34,936 bases of DNA from a virus. Positions within the stretch are counted from its first letter, which is position 1; every line of letters begins with the position of its first letter. Positions 1 to 7,200 of the stretch are shown one piece after another. Both the position numbers and the translations under genes were made by a program. Below the pieces are notes generated by a model. That model saw only the letters and a program-made list of their open reading frames with translations, was not told the DNA's origin and ran no database searches. The DNA lies in IMG/VR virus record IMGVR_UViG_3300001683_000041, positions 1 to 34,936 of that record; one strand, written 5' to 3'.

Positions 1-438
1 TTCACTGCTCTTGATACTATGATTGATCAAGTCCGCGACAAAGACGGTATGGTTGACTACATCATGATGCATAGTCGTGGCGTTCGTCAGTACACTGGCT
101 TCTTGCGTGCTATCTCTGCAGCTGGTTATGATGATGTCATGGAAGTTAAAATGTCTTCTGGTGGTATCATGAAAGTTCAAAGCTATCGCGGTATTCCAAT
201 CTTCAGAAATGACTTCATCCAAACAACTGCTGGTTCTGCGAACCACGTATACGTTGGTACTTTAGATGACGGAACTTTCACTCACGGTATTACTGGTTTG
301 ACTGCTGCTAAATCTGCAGGTATGCAAGTACAGAAATTAGGCGCACGTGAAAATGTTGATGCTGAAATCACTCGCGTGAAATGGTACTGTGGTCTAGCTT
401 CTTTCTCTGAATTAGGTTTAGTTCGAGGTTCTGTATAA
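1..438 (+). CDS. Major capsid protein, C-terminal part (5' end outside window)
   Basis: This is the last 145 residues of the phage major capsid protein, the shell subunit that forms the icosahedral head. The frame is open from base 1 and ends with TAA. Visible features are an alpha/beta segment with a Gly-rich turn followed by the motif GIPIFRNDFI, typical of the axial domain of HK97-fold capsid proteins (a G-x-P-I/V-x-x-N/S-D pattern near the C-terminus), then a beta-rich end. Its position just before neck genes fits. The N-terminal arm, E-loop and any scaffold or protease gene lie upstream of the window. The family assignment rests on motif and position, not on a search. Confidence 0.82.
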   Translation, partial: FTALDTMIDQVRDKDGMVDYIMMHSRGVRQYTGFLRAISAAGYDDVMEVKMSSGGIMKVQSYRGIPIFRNDFIQTTAGSANHVYVGTLDDGTFTHGITGLTAAKSAGMQVQKLGARENVDAEITRVKWYCGLASFSELGLVRGSV

Positions 439-461
439 TATAAATAACTATGGGGTGAATT

Positions 462-1202
462 ATGTCTCAATTTCCAATACCTGAGATAATCACTTACGAG
501 GATGATGACTTCGTGATAACAAGCATCTCGAATGGGATAGCTGTAGCTACGAGTAATACACATTTGTTAGCCACTATCGATCTCCCCGCTGGGGACAACG
601 TGATAGGCTCAACGAAAGTCGTGTATAATAGCTACACTTCCTCTCAATTTGCGGATATCTATCACAGTCGTAGACTCGGTAATGATATCTGGCGTACATG
701 TGATACGACGGATGACACCCGCATCTCTGCCCTCTATTGGGCAACTGACATCTTAAATAGACAATCCTGGATTGGTCAACCTACTTCTTACAGTCAAGCG
801 ATGAGCTGGCCGAGGGAGTGGGTTGCCAACCGCAATTACGCACTGAAAGGTAAGGGAAATCGTCGTCGGTCTTTTGAAGACAGACATCGTACTCTTACTG
901 AATCTCCAAGTTACTTGTCTGACTCTCACGTTCCTCCATTCTTAATGGATGCGACTGCCGAGTTGGCTCTGTATCTTATCAAGCGTTCAGCGACTTCAAC
1001 TGACGAAGTGTCTCAGTACACTGACCAGTTGTCTTCGTTGTCACTTGGCTCTGTGAGTTTAAACTTCAGAGGAGATAGCGAGGTGTCTACCACGGATATG
1101 CCACAGCAAGTATACCAGATAATCCGAGATTACTTACATGTAGTCAAGGAGCTGGATCCAACTATGAAAACCGTTTCTAGAGCAACTCTTAGGAGGGGCT
1201 AG
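462..1202 (+). CDS. Head-tail connector, DnaT-like / gp6-type adaptor
   Basis: This protein of 246 residues probably binds under the portal as the adaptor ring that starts the neck. Residues about 85-122 hold the pattern A-L-Y-W-A-T-D-I-L ... W-I-G-Q-P-T ... Q-A-M-S-W-P-R-E-W-V, which matches the phage family often annotated as 'DnaT-like ssDNA-binding protein' and found between capsid and tail genes in many siphoviruses. The C-terminal part is helical (PQQVYQIIRDYL). The start has a good ribosome site (GGGGTGA). The stop is 2 bases before the next gene. The connector role is inferred from family and position; the DnaT name is historical and DNA replication activity is not implied. Confidence 0.72.
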   Translation: MSQFPIPEIITYEDDDFVITSISNGIAVATSNTHLLATIDLPAGDNVIGSTKVVYNSYTSSQFADIYHSRRLGNDIWRTCDTTDDTRISALYWATDILNRQSWIGQPTSYSQAMSWPREWVANRNYALKGKGNRRRSFEDRHRTLTESPSYLSDSHVPPFLMDATAELALYLIKRSATSTDEVSQYTDQLSSLSLGSVSLNFRGDSEVSTTDMPQQVYQIIRDYLHVVKELDPTMKTVSRATLRRG

Positions 1203-1204
1203 AT

Positions 1205-1570
1205 ATGGCGATCAACTTTGATGACCACATGAAGAATGCAGATGCAATTCTGCTATCTCAAGGTCTATACAACCCTGTGACCTTTACTGAAATAACTGGA
1301 GAGTCAAGCTACGACCCCGTCACTGGTTCATACGGAACTAGTAGCTCGACCGACCATTCTTTCAACGCAGTACTTTTATCAGAATCCTCTTCCCCTAAAG
1401 ACGGAAGTGGTTTCAAAGTTACATTAGATATAATCGTTATAGCAAGGAACATCTCGTTCACACCTATCGTAGATCAGATATTTTCTATCAATGGTATTCC
1501 ATGGCAAGTTGCCAGCTCCAAGATGGAGTCACAGAATACTGTATATGAAATATCCCTCGGGAGGAAGTGA
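1205..1570 (+). CDS. Probable head closure / head-tail joining protein
   Basis: A 121-residue, beta-rich protein between the adaptor and the gp10-like gene. This is the usual place of the stopper or head-closure protein that prevents DNA leaking before the tail docks. The central part has alternating strands (KVTLDIIVIAR, FSINGIPWQVASSKM), compatible with the small beta-barrel fold of SPP1 gp16 and lambda gpFII relatives, but no diagnostic motif is visible. Its TGA overlaps the ATG of the next gene by one base, so the two are translationally coupled. The function is inferred from size and position. Confidence 0.55.
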   Translation: MAINFDDHMKNADAILLSQGLYNPVTFTEITGESSYDPVTGSYGTSSSTDHSFNAVLLSESSSPKDGSGFKVTLDIIVIARNISFTPIVDQIFSINGIPWQVASSKMESQNTVYEISLGRK

Positions 1571-1926
1571 TGGCCAAGGAATTCGATCTTAAAGATCTTG
1601 GCAGAGTTGTGACTGAGCACGTGAATGATCAGACCGAAGAAGAGTATCGAGCTTTTGCATTTGATGTCTTTGGGGAAGTCTTGAAAAGGACTCCTGTAGA
1701 CACAGGTAGAGCGAGAGCGAACTGGCACATCCAGATCAATACTCCGGACTATTCCACGAGCGATGATACTTCTTTTAAATTCCAGTCCATTGATACGAGA
1801 GGACACCCTAACGTGTACATCTCGAATGGATTGAGTTACATTGAGAGCTTGGATGAAGGAAGATCGAAGCAATCTCCCAATGGTATCACACAGCCAGCAT
1901 TAGCTGCTGTAAGATCAAGGAGGTAG
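1570..1926 (+). CDS. HK97 gp10-like neck / tail completion protein
   Basis: A 118-residue protein. The family signature is clear: R-T-P-V-D-T-G-R-A-R-A-N-W near residues 40-52, followed by YIESLDEGRSKQSPNGI near residues 90-106. These are the two conserved blocks of the HK97-gp10-like / minor tail protein Z-like family, which act at the head-tail interface. I chose the ATG at 1570, overlapping the previous TGA, over an in-frame GTG at 1567, because the GGGAGGAAG ribosome site sits at proper spacing from the ATG. It ends one base before the tail terminator gene. Confidence 0.8.
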   Translation: MAKEFDLKDLGRVVTEHVNDQTEEEYRAFAFDVFGEVLKRTPVDTGRARANWHIQINTPDYSTSDDTSFKFQSIDTRGHPNVYISNGLSYIESLDEGRSKQSPNGITQPALAAVRSRR

Positions 1927-1927
1927 T

Positions 1928-2353
1928 ATGTCAATAACTATATTTGAGGAGACTAGACAGATCTTGGAAACAAGGTTCTTTGCTGGTGCTCCATATGACT
2001 TTGAAGTATTCCTAGAAGGTCGGACGTTTAAACAACCGACTGGTAAAGACTGGGTAGCACTTTCAATAGAAGACGCGGGTTCTGCCCTTAAGTCGTTCGG
2101 TAACAAGAACGATAGAAAGACAAGCGGAACTATGAGGTTCAAAATATCCACACAACATGGTAATGGCACTAAGCGTGTCAGAGCAATCGCTGATAAAATC
2201 AATGATGTCATGTCCTTCACATCTGGAGGAAATGGTATCGCTGGAGCAGGGACTCTGTACGTAATGGCAGGAGCTGTAAGAAAGGTGTCAGATGATGACA
2301 GTGGTTATCTAAATTATATAATCGACTTTTCGTATGATTACTATACGAGCTAA
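1928..2353 (+). CDS. Tail terminator-like protein
   Basis: A 141-residue protein. It starts with a helix (FEETRQILETRFF), continues with a strand-rich middle including GTMRFKISTQHGNGTKRVRAIADKIND, and ends with a strand pair (YLNYIIDFSYDYYTS). The helix, the 'R-I-x-I-x-T-x-x-G-x-x-R/A-x-x-x-A-D-x-I' style block and the last gene slot before the tube protein fit the gpU-type tail terminator family (DUF4128-like), which caps the tube and joins it to the neck. The ribosome site AAGGAGG overlaps the end of the previous gene. The family is recognised by pattern only. Confidence 0.65.
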   Translation: MSITIFEETRQILETRFFAGAPYDFEVFLEGRTFKQPTGKDWVALSIEDAGSALKSFGNKNDRKTSGTMRFKISTQHGNGTKRVRAIADKINDVMSFTSGGNGIAGAGTLYVMAGAVRKVSDDDSGYLNYIIDFSYDYYTS

Positions 2354-2380
2354 TAAGCTCAAACTAAAAAAATATTTAAC

Positions 2381-3043
2381 ATGGCTATAAATAATAAATT
2401 CGTAACTTCCTTTTCGGAGTTATACTTAGGTGGCGCAATCGCTACTGGTGGCGTAGATGAAGCTGCGGTAAACACTTGGTTTACTGTTCCATCTAGCGCT
2501 GTTCTTGCTGCTAACTCAGTAGTAGTTGCTGCTAATGGAGTAGTATTCCTGGAATCAGAAACTGGTCTTGCAGAATACCGTGTATATTTCAAACACGCGG
2601 TTGGCTTGACTTTAGCTACTGCTGACTTATCTGTAAAAGGTTTGTTAGACAAAGGTTTCACAGTTGAGTTCGCTAAAGTCCCTCTGTTATCAGAGATTGG
2701 TTCTTTGTCTAACGAAGCTACTGTAGTTGACGTCCCTGAGTTCGGTGAGCGTTTCAAAGGTAAGCTACGTGGTCAATTAGACGGTGGTCAATTAGACACT
2801 ACTATTTACTGGGCACCTCGTGAGACTGCTCACTTGTTGATCAGAGAATTGGCTGCTGGTGGTGTTGCTGTTGCCGCTGGTATCAAATGGCTTCCAGATG
2901 ATGGTGCTACTACTCTAGGGGAATTAGTTGTTTTCAACAGCTTCGTATCCTCTTTCGGTATTGACACTGCATTCGATGACGTTGCTAAAGTGAGTGCTAC
3001 TCTGGTAGTTGATGGCGCTGAGTCATTCGCTGCTGAAGTATAA
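2381..3043 (+). CDS. Major tail (tube) protein
   Basis: A 220-residue tube subunit that polymerises around the tape measure. The block VVDVPEFGERFKGKLRGQLD and the following GGQLDTTIYWAP are characteristic of siphoviral tube proteins (a V-P-x-F-G-E-x-F-x-G-K-L-x-G-Q-L-D-G-G pattern). There is no C-terminal Ig-like domain. Odd point: the 27 bases upstream are A-rich and hold no recognisable Shine-Dalgarno sequence, unlike nearly all neighbours. Initiation may depend on an unstructured A/U-rich leader. A UUCG hairpin follows the stop codon, which suits separate control of this highly expressed gene. Confidence 0.85.
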   Translation: MAINNKFVTSFSELYLGGAIATGGVDEAAVNTWFTVPSSAVLAANSVVVAANGVVFLESETGLAEYRVYFKHAVGLTLATADLSVKGLLDKGFTVEFAKVPLLSEIGSLSNEATVVDVPEFGERFKGKLRGQLDGGQLDTTIYWAPRETAHLLIRELAAGGVAVAAGIKWLPDDGATTLGELVVFNSFVSSFGIDTAFDDVAKVSATLVVDGAESFAAEV

Positions 3044-3058
3044 GAAGTAAGTAACTGA

Positions 3059-3082
3059 GAGCCAGTCCTTCGGGGCTGGTTC
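3059..3082 (+). terminator. UUCG hairpin after the tail tube gene
   Basis: A 10-bp stem (GAGCCAGTCC with GGGCTGGTTC, two G-U pairs) closes a TTCG tetraloop 15 bases after the tube protein stop codon. The following bases (CATTATTA) are only partly T-rich, so it may be a weak terminator, or a 3' end-stabilising hairpin that raises tube protein mRNA over downstream genes. Confidence 0.55.
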
Positions 3083-3100
3083 CATTATTAGGAGATTATT

Positions 3101-3280
3101 ATGGAAACCTCACCACAGAATATCTATTTAGTTTATAAGAAGAAGTTTGAAGAGACTGGAAGCTTAGAAGCTAAAGCTGTTATGGAAGAGTATAAAGCGT
3201 TCGCGCCTGTAGAAGTCAAAGTCGTAGAAGAAGTGAAAGAAGTGAAGAAGTTTACTCTTCCCTCCTTTACTAAAGAGTAA
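3101..3280 (+). CDS. Small charged hypothetical protein
   Basis: A 59-residue protein between the tube gene and the first chaperone gene. It starts METSPQNIYLVYKKKFEETG and is dominated by Lys, Glu and Val (for example VEVKVVEEVKEVKKF). There is no membrane segment or Cys. The ribosome site AGGAG sits 6 bases before the ATG, and a hairpin follows the stop. The alternating charge suggests a helical or coiled segment. I do not recognise the family; a tail-assembly accessory role is only suggested by position. Confidence 0.7.
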   Translation: METSPQNIYLVYKKKFEETGSLEAKAVMEEYKAFAPVEVKVVEEVKEVKKFTLPSFTKE

Positions 3281-3292
3281 GAATACAAATCC

Positions 3293-3310
3293 GAAGAGGA
3301 TAACCTCTTC
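3293..3310 (+). other. Perfect 7-bp hairpin before chaperone gene
   Basis: GAAGAGG and CCTCTTC form a perfect 7-bp stem around an ATAA loop in the 62-base gap between the small charged gene and the first chaperone gene. It is not followed by a T-run, so termination is doubtful. It could be an RNA processing or stability element. Confidence 0.35.
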
Positions 3311-3342
3311 AATCTAAAACATACAAAATGAGAGAGATCAGA

Positions 3343-3651
3343 ATGAACAAAAAAGACCTATTTAAATCCTACACCTTAGCAACTGACGAAGTATCTGTGC
3401 CGAACTGGGGTGAAGATCCTGTTCGAATTCAAGAGTTATCAGCTGCAGCAATCGACAAGATGCGCACATTGGGAGAAGGTAAAGAATTGAAGGCAGCTGT
3501 GCTGTCTATTATCCATGGAGTCATTGATGAAGATGGAAAAAGAATATTTGTAGAATCAGACATGAACAACCTCATGGAAATGTCAGTGAATGATTTGAAT
3601 AAAGTGTCAGAGGCTGTATTGAAAGTTTCTGGTTTAGGTGTCTCTGAGTAA
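3343..3651 (+). CDS. Tail assembly chaperone, first frame (gpG-like)
   Basis: A 102-residue, mostly helical protein located between tube and tape measure genes, the fixed position of the gpG-type tail assembly chaperone that coats the tape measure and recruits tube subunits. It reads MNKKDLFKSYTLATDEVSVP, followed by alternating helix (AAAIDKMRTLGEGKELKAAVLS) and a C-terminal helix. I chose the ATG at 3343, not the in-frame ATG at 3328, because GAGAGA sits correctly before 3343 and nothing precedes 3328. Odd: there is no slippery heptamer near the end and the second chaperone frame begins almost 100 bases later, so a lambda-style -1 fusion cannot be formed simply. Confidence 0.7.
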   Translation: MNKKDLFKSYTLATDEVSVPNWGEDPVRIQELSAAAIDKMRTLGEGKELKAAVLSIIHGVIDEDGKRIFVESDMNNLMEMSVNDLNKVSEAVLKVSGLGVSE

Positions 3652-3662
3652 GAGATATAAGA

Positions 3663-3734
3663 GTGCACAATGTCGACCTGCAAGTTCCCGATGGGTACGA
3701 TGTGGGTCCATTTTGTGTTAAAGAGTCCACTTAG
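3663..3734 (+). CDS. Possible 23-residue peptide between chaperone genes
   Basis: A short GTG-initiated frame encodes VHNVDLQVPDGYDVGPFCVKEST and stops just before the strong ribosome site of the next gene. The frame is also open back to 3648, right at the stop of the first chaperone gene, and is in the -1 frame to it. The composition looks protein-like, but the ribosome site (AAGAGA) is weak. It could be a minigene, the remnant of a frameshifted extension, or chance. Confidence 0.3.
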   Translation: MHNVDLQVPDGYDVGPFCVKEST

Positions 3735-3748
3735 AGGAGGGGAGAGCC

Positions 3749-4033
3749 GTGGAGGAAGACGAAAGATTAACACGTGAAGAAAAGTTTGAGTTAGCACTAT
3801 CTCTGCAGCTAGGCATTCCTCTAAGTCGTCTCAAGGTTGAATTGACCGCAAGAGAATACGTAGCGTATCAGAAGTACTATTCCCAAGTAGGTTTTGGAGA
3901 AGAGTCTGCTTTTATACGTTCAGCGAATTTAATAATAACACTTGTCCAGCAAGTCCATGGAGCAATGGGAGGGAAACCCCCTGAGTTATCTATGGAGGAT
4001 ATCTATCCACAGCTAGGAGAAGGAAAAGAATGA
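3749..4033 (+). CDS. Tail assembly chaperone, second frame (gpT / DUF4035-like)
   Basis: A 94-residue protein with GTG start behind a very strong ribosome site (AGGAGG, 8 bases upstream). Residues about 14-55 hold LALSLQLGIPLSRLKVELTA followed by REYVAYQKYYSQVGFGEE, matching the pattern 'A-x-x-L-G-x-x-x-x-x-L-x-x-x-L-T-x-x-E-x-x-x-W/Y-x-x-Y/F-x-x-x-x-P/G-F-G-E' of the gpT-type second chaperone domain. The following IRSANLIITLVQQVHG helix fits as well. It would bind tube subunits and hold them at the tape measure. In most siphoviruses it is made only as a fusion; here it has its own start. A protein-like continuation in another frame follows its stop (4032-4148). Confidence 0.68.
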   Translation: MEEDERLTREEKFELALSLQLGIPLSRLKVELTAREYVAYQKYYSQVGFGEESAFIRSANLIITLVQQVHGAMGGKPPELSMEDIYPQLGEGKE

Positions 4034-4148
4034 TGGAAATAACTTAATAAAATGGGATAGCACTCCAGACAGAATGAAGAAGCAGCTGATAGCTGCGGGT
4101 CTGTATGACGAGGATGGGAACCCGAAAGGGTATAATCCTCACGCTTGA
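4032..4148 (+). other. Out-of-frame C-terminal continuation of second chaperone
   Basis: In the +1 (equivalently -2) frame relative to the chaperone, the reading is open from 4017 and encodes, past the chaperone stop, DGNNLIKWDSTPDRMKKQLI then AAGLYDEDGNPKGYNPHA and a TGA. The sequence is convincingly protein-like. The only start codon in it is an ATG at 4074 with no ribosome site. Just before the chaperone stop, the bases GGA-AAA-GAA-TGA offer a place where tRNA-Lys on AAA could move +1 to AAG. A programmed frameshift, an indel, or a decayed gene are all possible. Confidence 0.42.
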
Positions 4149-4171
4149 CTAAGAATGTAATATGATCAAGG

Positions 4172-4240
4172 ATGAATATCGAATACGAAAATCAACTTGT
4201 CGTCTATCTAATTAGAGAAATATACACGAGGAGAAAATAA
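4172..4240 (+). CDS. Possible 22-residue leader peptide before tape measure
   Basis: An ATG frame encodes MNIEYENQLVVYLIREIYTR plus RK, and its TAA overlaps the tape measure ATG (TAATG). That overlap is typical of translational coupling. Against it, the AAGGA sequence near its start overlaps the ATG itself, so initiation would be poor, and the tape measure gene has its own AGGAG site. Confidence 0.3.
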   Translation: MNIEYENQLVVYLIREIYTRRK

Positions 4241-7200
4241 TGGCTGAATTTAAGTCGACCATAATACTTAAAGCCTCTACCAAGGATCTCGACAGGAAGC
4301 TCGCGAGGGTAGACTCTAACCTCAAGGAAGTGTTCAAAGAGGTAAATAAGACACAAGAGGGTATAAGAGAATTCGGGATCAAAGGCAGTAAAAGCTTTGA
4401 TAAATTAAGCAGTTCTTCAGCTAGAATGAACAAGAGTTTTGACAGGCTGGGACAAAAATTAAAGAAGATAGGTGGGCATCTCAAAATCATGGGAGCTGTG
4501 CTCGGTACTGCTCTCGGGGCGAAGGGTCTTAGCTCCGCTGTCGCGTTTGAAAAAGGGATGGGCGCAGTTCGTGCTACTACGAATGCCTCTCTGCAAGAGA
4601 TGAAGCTTCTAAACAAAGAAGCTCTCAGACTCGGTTCGACTACGAAGTTCACTGCTGGTGAAGCTTCTGAAGCAATGCTGATGCTTTCAATGGCAGGTTT
4701 CTCTGTCAATGATACTTTCAAAGCAACGAAAGATACTCTAGCATTAGCTTCGGCTGGTGCACTCGGTCTTGGCGAATCTGCTGACATCGCGAGTAACGTG
4801 TTAGCTGGTTTCGATCTAAAGATAAAGGATCTGGCAAGAGTAACAGATGTCATGGCGAAGGCTGCGTCGAAATCTAACACCTCCGTTCAGGAGCTAGGGT
4901 TTGCTTTATCCTATGTTGGACCAGTCGCAGAACAATCTGGGTTATCTATAGAAGATACCGTAGCAGCCATCGGCAAGTTGTCTGATGCGGGTATCAAAGG
5001 TACTCGAGCTGGAACAAACGTAAGAGGAATGCTGTTAAGGTTGCAGAAGCCTTCAGCGGAAGCAAGAGGAGCACTTGAAGAACTAGGAGTTGCAACAAGA
5101 GATGTATCAGGAGACTTCCGACCTTTCTTAGAGATTATGGGAGAGATCGGATCGAAAACTAAAGATGCTGGTAAGTTCGCTGCTATCTTTGGTAGAGTGG
5201 CATCATCAGGTGCTGGTGTTCTAGCAAAGGCTTCTCTTAATGGTCAACTCGGTGAACTCGGTGACAGTCTGAGAGATGCTCATGGGGCAGCTAAGAAAAT
5301 GGCTGACCTGAGAATGGACAACTTAGCAGGATCATTGACTCTTATGTCCTCTGCTTTCGATGGACTTATGCAGTCCTTGCTACAAGGATCAGCTCTCGGA
5401 TTATTCCGCAGTTGGGCAGACGGGATGACGAGTATTCTGGGTTCTGTTACTCAAGCAGTTAAAGACTACCAGTCAGGCACTAAAGGAGCCTGGGGTATGG
5501 TGTCAAAGACCCTGGCTAAAACAGGGGGCATGTTCTACAAGTTCTTCGACGTATTGAACTATGGACCATCCTATGTGTTCGCGGTATTCTTCCAAAGCTT
5601 CAATGCAATGATGGGGGAAATAGTAGAGGCTGTGAAGAACTTCAACATAGCCGAAATACTAGGAGGCGCACTGAGGAAAGTGTCACAAGTCTTCCTGCGG
5701 TACTATTTGTACGGTGGTGTTCGGGAATGGAATAAGTTCTGGGCGGTAGGTATGACTGACCCTGTCGGAGATTTCTTGGACAAAGTCGAGGAGATACTCT
5801 CTTCCGGTAAGAATATAATTGCAGTAGTAATAAATAAGATATTAAGTGAATCTGTGAGGGCTATGTCTGGCTTCAGAGATAATCTCGTAGATATCTCTTG
5901 GGAGATTAGAGAAGGAGTAGTCAGAGCCTTCAAGAGTCTATACAAGAAACTGATAGGAAATACTATCATCTGGGATCTGATAAATGACTCAGTAGCAGCT
6001 TGGAAATACTCTTTCGCTAAACCGCTTATACAAACCTCTTGGGAGATAAGGGAGGAAGTGGTTAAATCTTTCGAAAAGCTAAAGAAGAGAATGGCAAAGG
6101 TTTCTGGAGATATCTTCAAGAAAACCAAAGGGAAGTTCTTAGAGTTAAAGAAATCGATACTTAGCTCACTCTCAGAGATGGGTCAAGGTGGTGACTTCGC
6201 TGAGCAATTTACTTTCAAAATACACTATGCTTTCCTCAATCTTTCACACTCAATTACTGGGATACTAAGAGGCATATCCGCTGCGATGACCAGGGTATTT
6301 GGCCATAACGCATTAGTTGACGGATTTACTAAATCCATGCAGACAGCGTCTACCGTGGTTGCAAATGAGTCTGTCTTGGTGAACGCTGTTGGGCAAACTG
6401 TCGCAAAGGTTGGGTTAATGACTATCCCTGTACAGTTGGTTATGCACAGAGAGAGAGTGTTCAATGCCTTGAAAGATATAGGCAAGGCGATACGGGAAGG
6501 AGAGATTCTTAACGCTGTTAAAATCCTCGCGGGAGGAATAGACACATACATTGGAGGAGCGATAAGAACCCTAGGTACAGTTGTTAATGCTGTTATCGGT
6601 GCAGCCATCGGAGATGCGAGCGGGATACTTGACTTATTCCCTAAGATTGCAGAAGAGGCTAAAACCGCATTTGAAAATTTGAAGGATACTCTGATGGGAG
6701 TATTTGGAGGTCTAACAGGATTACTCGAGGGTCCATTTGAAGTTCTAATGAATGCAGCTGGGTTATTCCTGGACATATTTACTGGAATAGACAGCGACAG
6801 TATCGTCGGTAAACTCGTAACTGCTTTCATAGCCATTAAAGTTGGTATCTGGGGTGCGACGAAGGCTCTTAAACTCTTCATGAGAACTATGTTCTCGACA
6901 GATGAGCAAGGAGCAGCTCTCGGCATCGGAGCCAAGAAGTTACACATCTACACGAAGAAGGCGAAGCATATCTGGAGGAAGTACTCCCGAGATATGAGCA
7001 AATTCATGAAGGCAGATGCGAAGAACATTAAATCTGGTTATGCTGAGCATTTTGGTCCGATAAACACTCAGATCAAGGTAGCTGGTATGCAAGTAAAAGC
7101 CGGATTGAAGAAGATACTAGGGATGTTTACCTTCTCTAAAAAGAAAGCTGGAGCTGGTAAGTCAATGGCAACAATGGCTACCTTTGGTCCAGGTGGTAGG

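Noticed and set aside
439-446. TATAAATA, identical to the T4 late-promoter core, after the capsid gene
   Set aside because: The same octamer also occurs inside coding sequence (for example 2386-2393), the region is AT-rich, and no other sign of T4-type late transcription is visible.
3640-3660. Lambda-type -1 slippery site at the end of the first chaperone frame
   Set aside because: No X-XXY-YYZ heptamer is present, and the -1 frame has a stop (TGA at 3645) three bases before the end.
3670-3777. ATG frame of 35 codons across the chaperone gap
   Set aside because: It runs through the strong ribosome site and into the second chaperone gene out of frame; basic, low-complexity end.
4145-4175. 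TTGACT followed by AAGGAT as a promoter before the tape measure
   Set aside because: The -10 match is poor, and the region seems to be coding or read through from the chaperone genes.
6225-6947. 240-codon - strand open frame inside the tape measure gene
   Set aside because: It mirrors the codon bias of the real + strand gene, has no family pattern, and fully overlaps a certain gene.
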